DNA from: Deltaproteobacteria bacterium
GTDB lineage: Bacteria > Desulfobacterota > Desulfobacteria > Desulfobacterales > SURF-15
DNA length: 5,240 bases
NCBI GenBank assembly: GCA_024644775.1
Contig: JAHEHB010000386.1
Location: 1-5,240, forward strand
Direction: 5' to 3'
Under the pieces are notes generated by a model, which was given only the letters and a program-made list of their open reading frames with translations, was not told the origin of the DNA and did not search any database. The translations under genes and the position numbers were made by a program. Position 1 is the first letter of the stretch. Every line of letters begins with the position of its first letter. Positions 4,289 through 5,240 of the stretch are shown in pieces.

Positions 4289-5240
4289 TTATGCGATGAA
4301 GCGGACAATACCGAATCGTCTGCACAGATTTTCGAATTCCGGGGAATATATAAAGCCTGTAAACACCGCGTCACGGCTGACGCCGTTGCTCAGCCTATTG
4401 AGATAGTAAGGCCAACCGCTGGCATCCGGCTTTCTGTCGAAAAATGCTCGATACATGACGGTTATGAATTCCTTATCTGTTGTATTTCGATTGAGAAATT
4501 CCGGACTATAAATGAAATTGCGGGCAACGCTGGCGCCGGACGCGGTACCCGCCATCAGGCGGGTTGTATAATATTCCAAGCCTGCCGCTTCGGGGTTTCG
4601 TCCTAAACACTGCTGATAAAAACGGGTAACAAATGCTTCGATCTTGGCTCTGTTGGGGGTGGTGCCACCTCCAATCAATGGCTGCAGTTTATTAAACCAT
4701 TCCCTGGCCATTAATTGATATCCATACAAGTTCGGATGCAGCCCCTCATAATCCCAAGGCTTGCCGATCAATGCACCGTACTGGTCGGCGATTAATACGC
4801 CTTTCTGCCTCGCCAACCGCCTAATATCAGGGTTATAATTTATCTCGACTCGCTTATTATTCGGTCTTAAGTCGGGCGTCAGCGTGGCAATGATCGGTAC
4901 GACATTACGACGTCGGCTCTTGTCTATCATCACACTTAAATTGAATATGGTGGTGGGGACTGAGATACCTGAAAAAAAATCATTCGTACCTTCAAGGAGG
5001 AGAATATGATCCGGATTGGATCGGGTGAGTACGGAATCGATTCTCCCGACACCACGGGGTGTCGTCTCACCGGCAATTCCCCAATTTAAAACGATTACAG
5101 ATTTTCCGGTTTGGTTGAAAAGCCTCTCAAGCTCAGGCTCATATCCGCCGATGCGCTGGCCATTGCCATGTTGCCGAATATAGGGATATCCCTGGGTGAT
5201 GCTGTCTCCAAATCCCACAACAACCTCTCCGTTTGCAGAA
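4289..5240 (-). CDS. SGNH/GDSL hydrolase with C-terminal duplicated DUF4214 domain, N-terminus outside window
   Basis: The frame is open to the window edge; visible codons from 5239 read SANGEVVVGFGDSITQG, so GTG 5218 lies inside the first strand and is not the start. Of 316 visible residues, about 1-190 form an SGNH hydrolase: block I GDSITQG with nucleophile S13, block II NWGIAGETT (52-60), block III GTND (84-87) with N86, block V EGLHPN (165-170) with H168. The canonical DxxH has E165 in place of Asp; D163 is close by. After a GGGTTPN linker (about 190-196), residues 203-306 hold two DUF4214 repeats, each ending in an identical FIYSPEF. By family it would be an esterase or lipase-like enzyme on an ester of a carbohydrate or lipid; DUF4214 is usual in exported or surface proteins. 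A signal peptide would lie beyond the edge and cannot be checked. Stop is TAA at 4291-4289. No strong terminator follows. Confidence 0.9.
   Translation of the reverse strand, partial: SANGEVVVGFGDSITQGYPYIRQHGNGQRIGGYEPELERLFNQTGKSVIVLNWGIAGETTPRGVGRIDSVLTRSNPDHILLLEGTNDFFSGISVPTTIFNLSVMIDKSRRRNVVPIIATLTPDLRPNNKRVEINYNPDIRRLARQKGVLIADQYGALIGKPWDYEGLHPNLYGYQLMAREWFNKLQPLIGGGTTPNRAKIEAFVTRFYQQCLGRNPEAAGLEYYTTRLMAGTASGASVARNFIYSPEFLNRNTTDKEFITVMYRAFFDRKPDASGWPYYLNRLSNGVSRDAVFTGFIYSPEFENLCRRFGIVRFIA

Overview
The window looks like chromosomal DNA from a moderate-GC Gram-negative bacterium. The best guess is a sulfate-reducer-type deltaproteobacterium (Desulfobacterota, for example a Desulfobacterales relative). 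This is inferred from a fused TAXI-type TRAP permease, a DUF4214 extracellular protein, a heptanucleotide purine-rich repeat of the kind I associate with such genomes, and the overall gene style. No rRNA or marker gene confirms it. There is no tRNA, rRNA, CRISPR array, insertion sequence or phage gene in the window.

Layout. (1) 1-933 (+) is the C-terminal half of a fused TRAP transporter permease, entering from the left edge. (2) 953-1843 (-) is a complete NADP-type beta-hydroxyacid dehydrogenase of the 3-hydroxyisobutyrate dehydrogenase family, convergent with the permease across 19 bp. (3) 1844-2175 is a divergent intergenic region. It holds a near-consensus sigma70 promoter (TTGACA, 17 bp, TATACA) and three copies of the octamer AAATACGT. 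(4) 2176-3276 (+) is a MurG-like GT-B glycosyltransferase. Its open frame extends back to 2083, but the promoter and ribosome binding site place the start at GTG 2176. (5) 3289-3344 is an eight-unit degenerate 7-bp minisatellite in the gap after the glycosyltransferase. (6) 3477-4136 (+) is a small exported protein made almost entirely of one PA14 domain. (7) 4289-5240 (-) is an SGNH/GDSL hydrolase fused to a duplicated DUF4214 module. Its N-terminus runs off the right edge, because the frame stays open to the last base and the catalytic GDS motif sits right at the border.

How it fits together (inference). The left part looks like uptake of a small carboxylate (TRAP) beside a dehydrogenase for a short beta-hydroxy acid, although opposite transcription means they are not one operon. 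The right part is a loose group around carbohydrates or the cell surface: a nucleotide-sugar glycosyltransferase, a PA14 putative glycan-binding protein, and an SGNH esterase-like enzyme with a DUF4214 tail. No gene shows evidence of an undescribed defence, mobile or RNA system. The least explained items are the repeated octamer in the divergent control region, the heptamer minisatellite, and the non-canonical motif residues in three of the enzymes and transporters.
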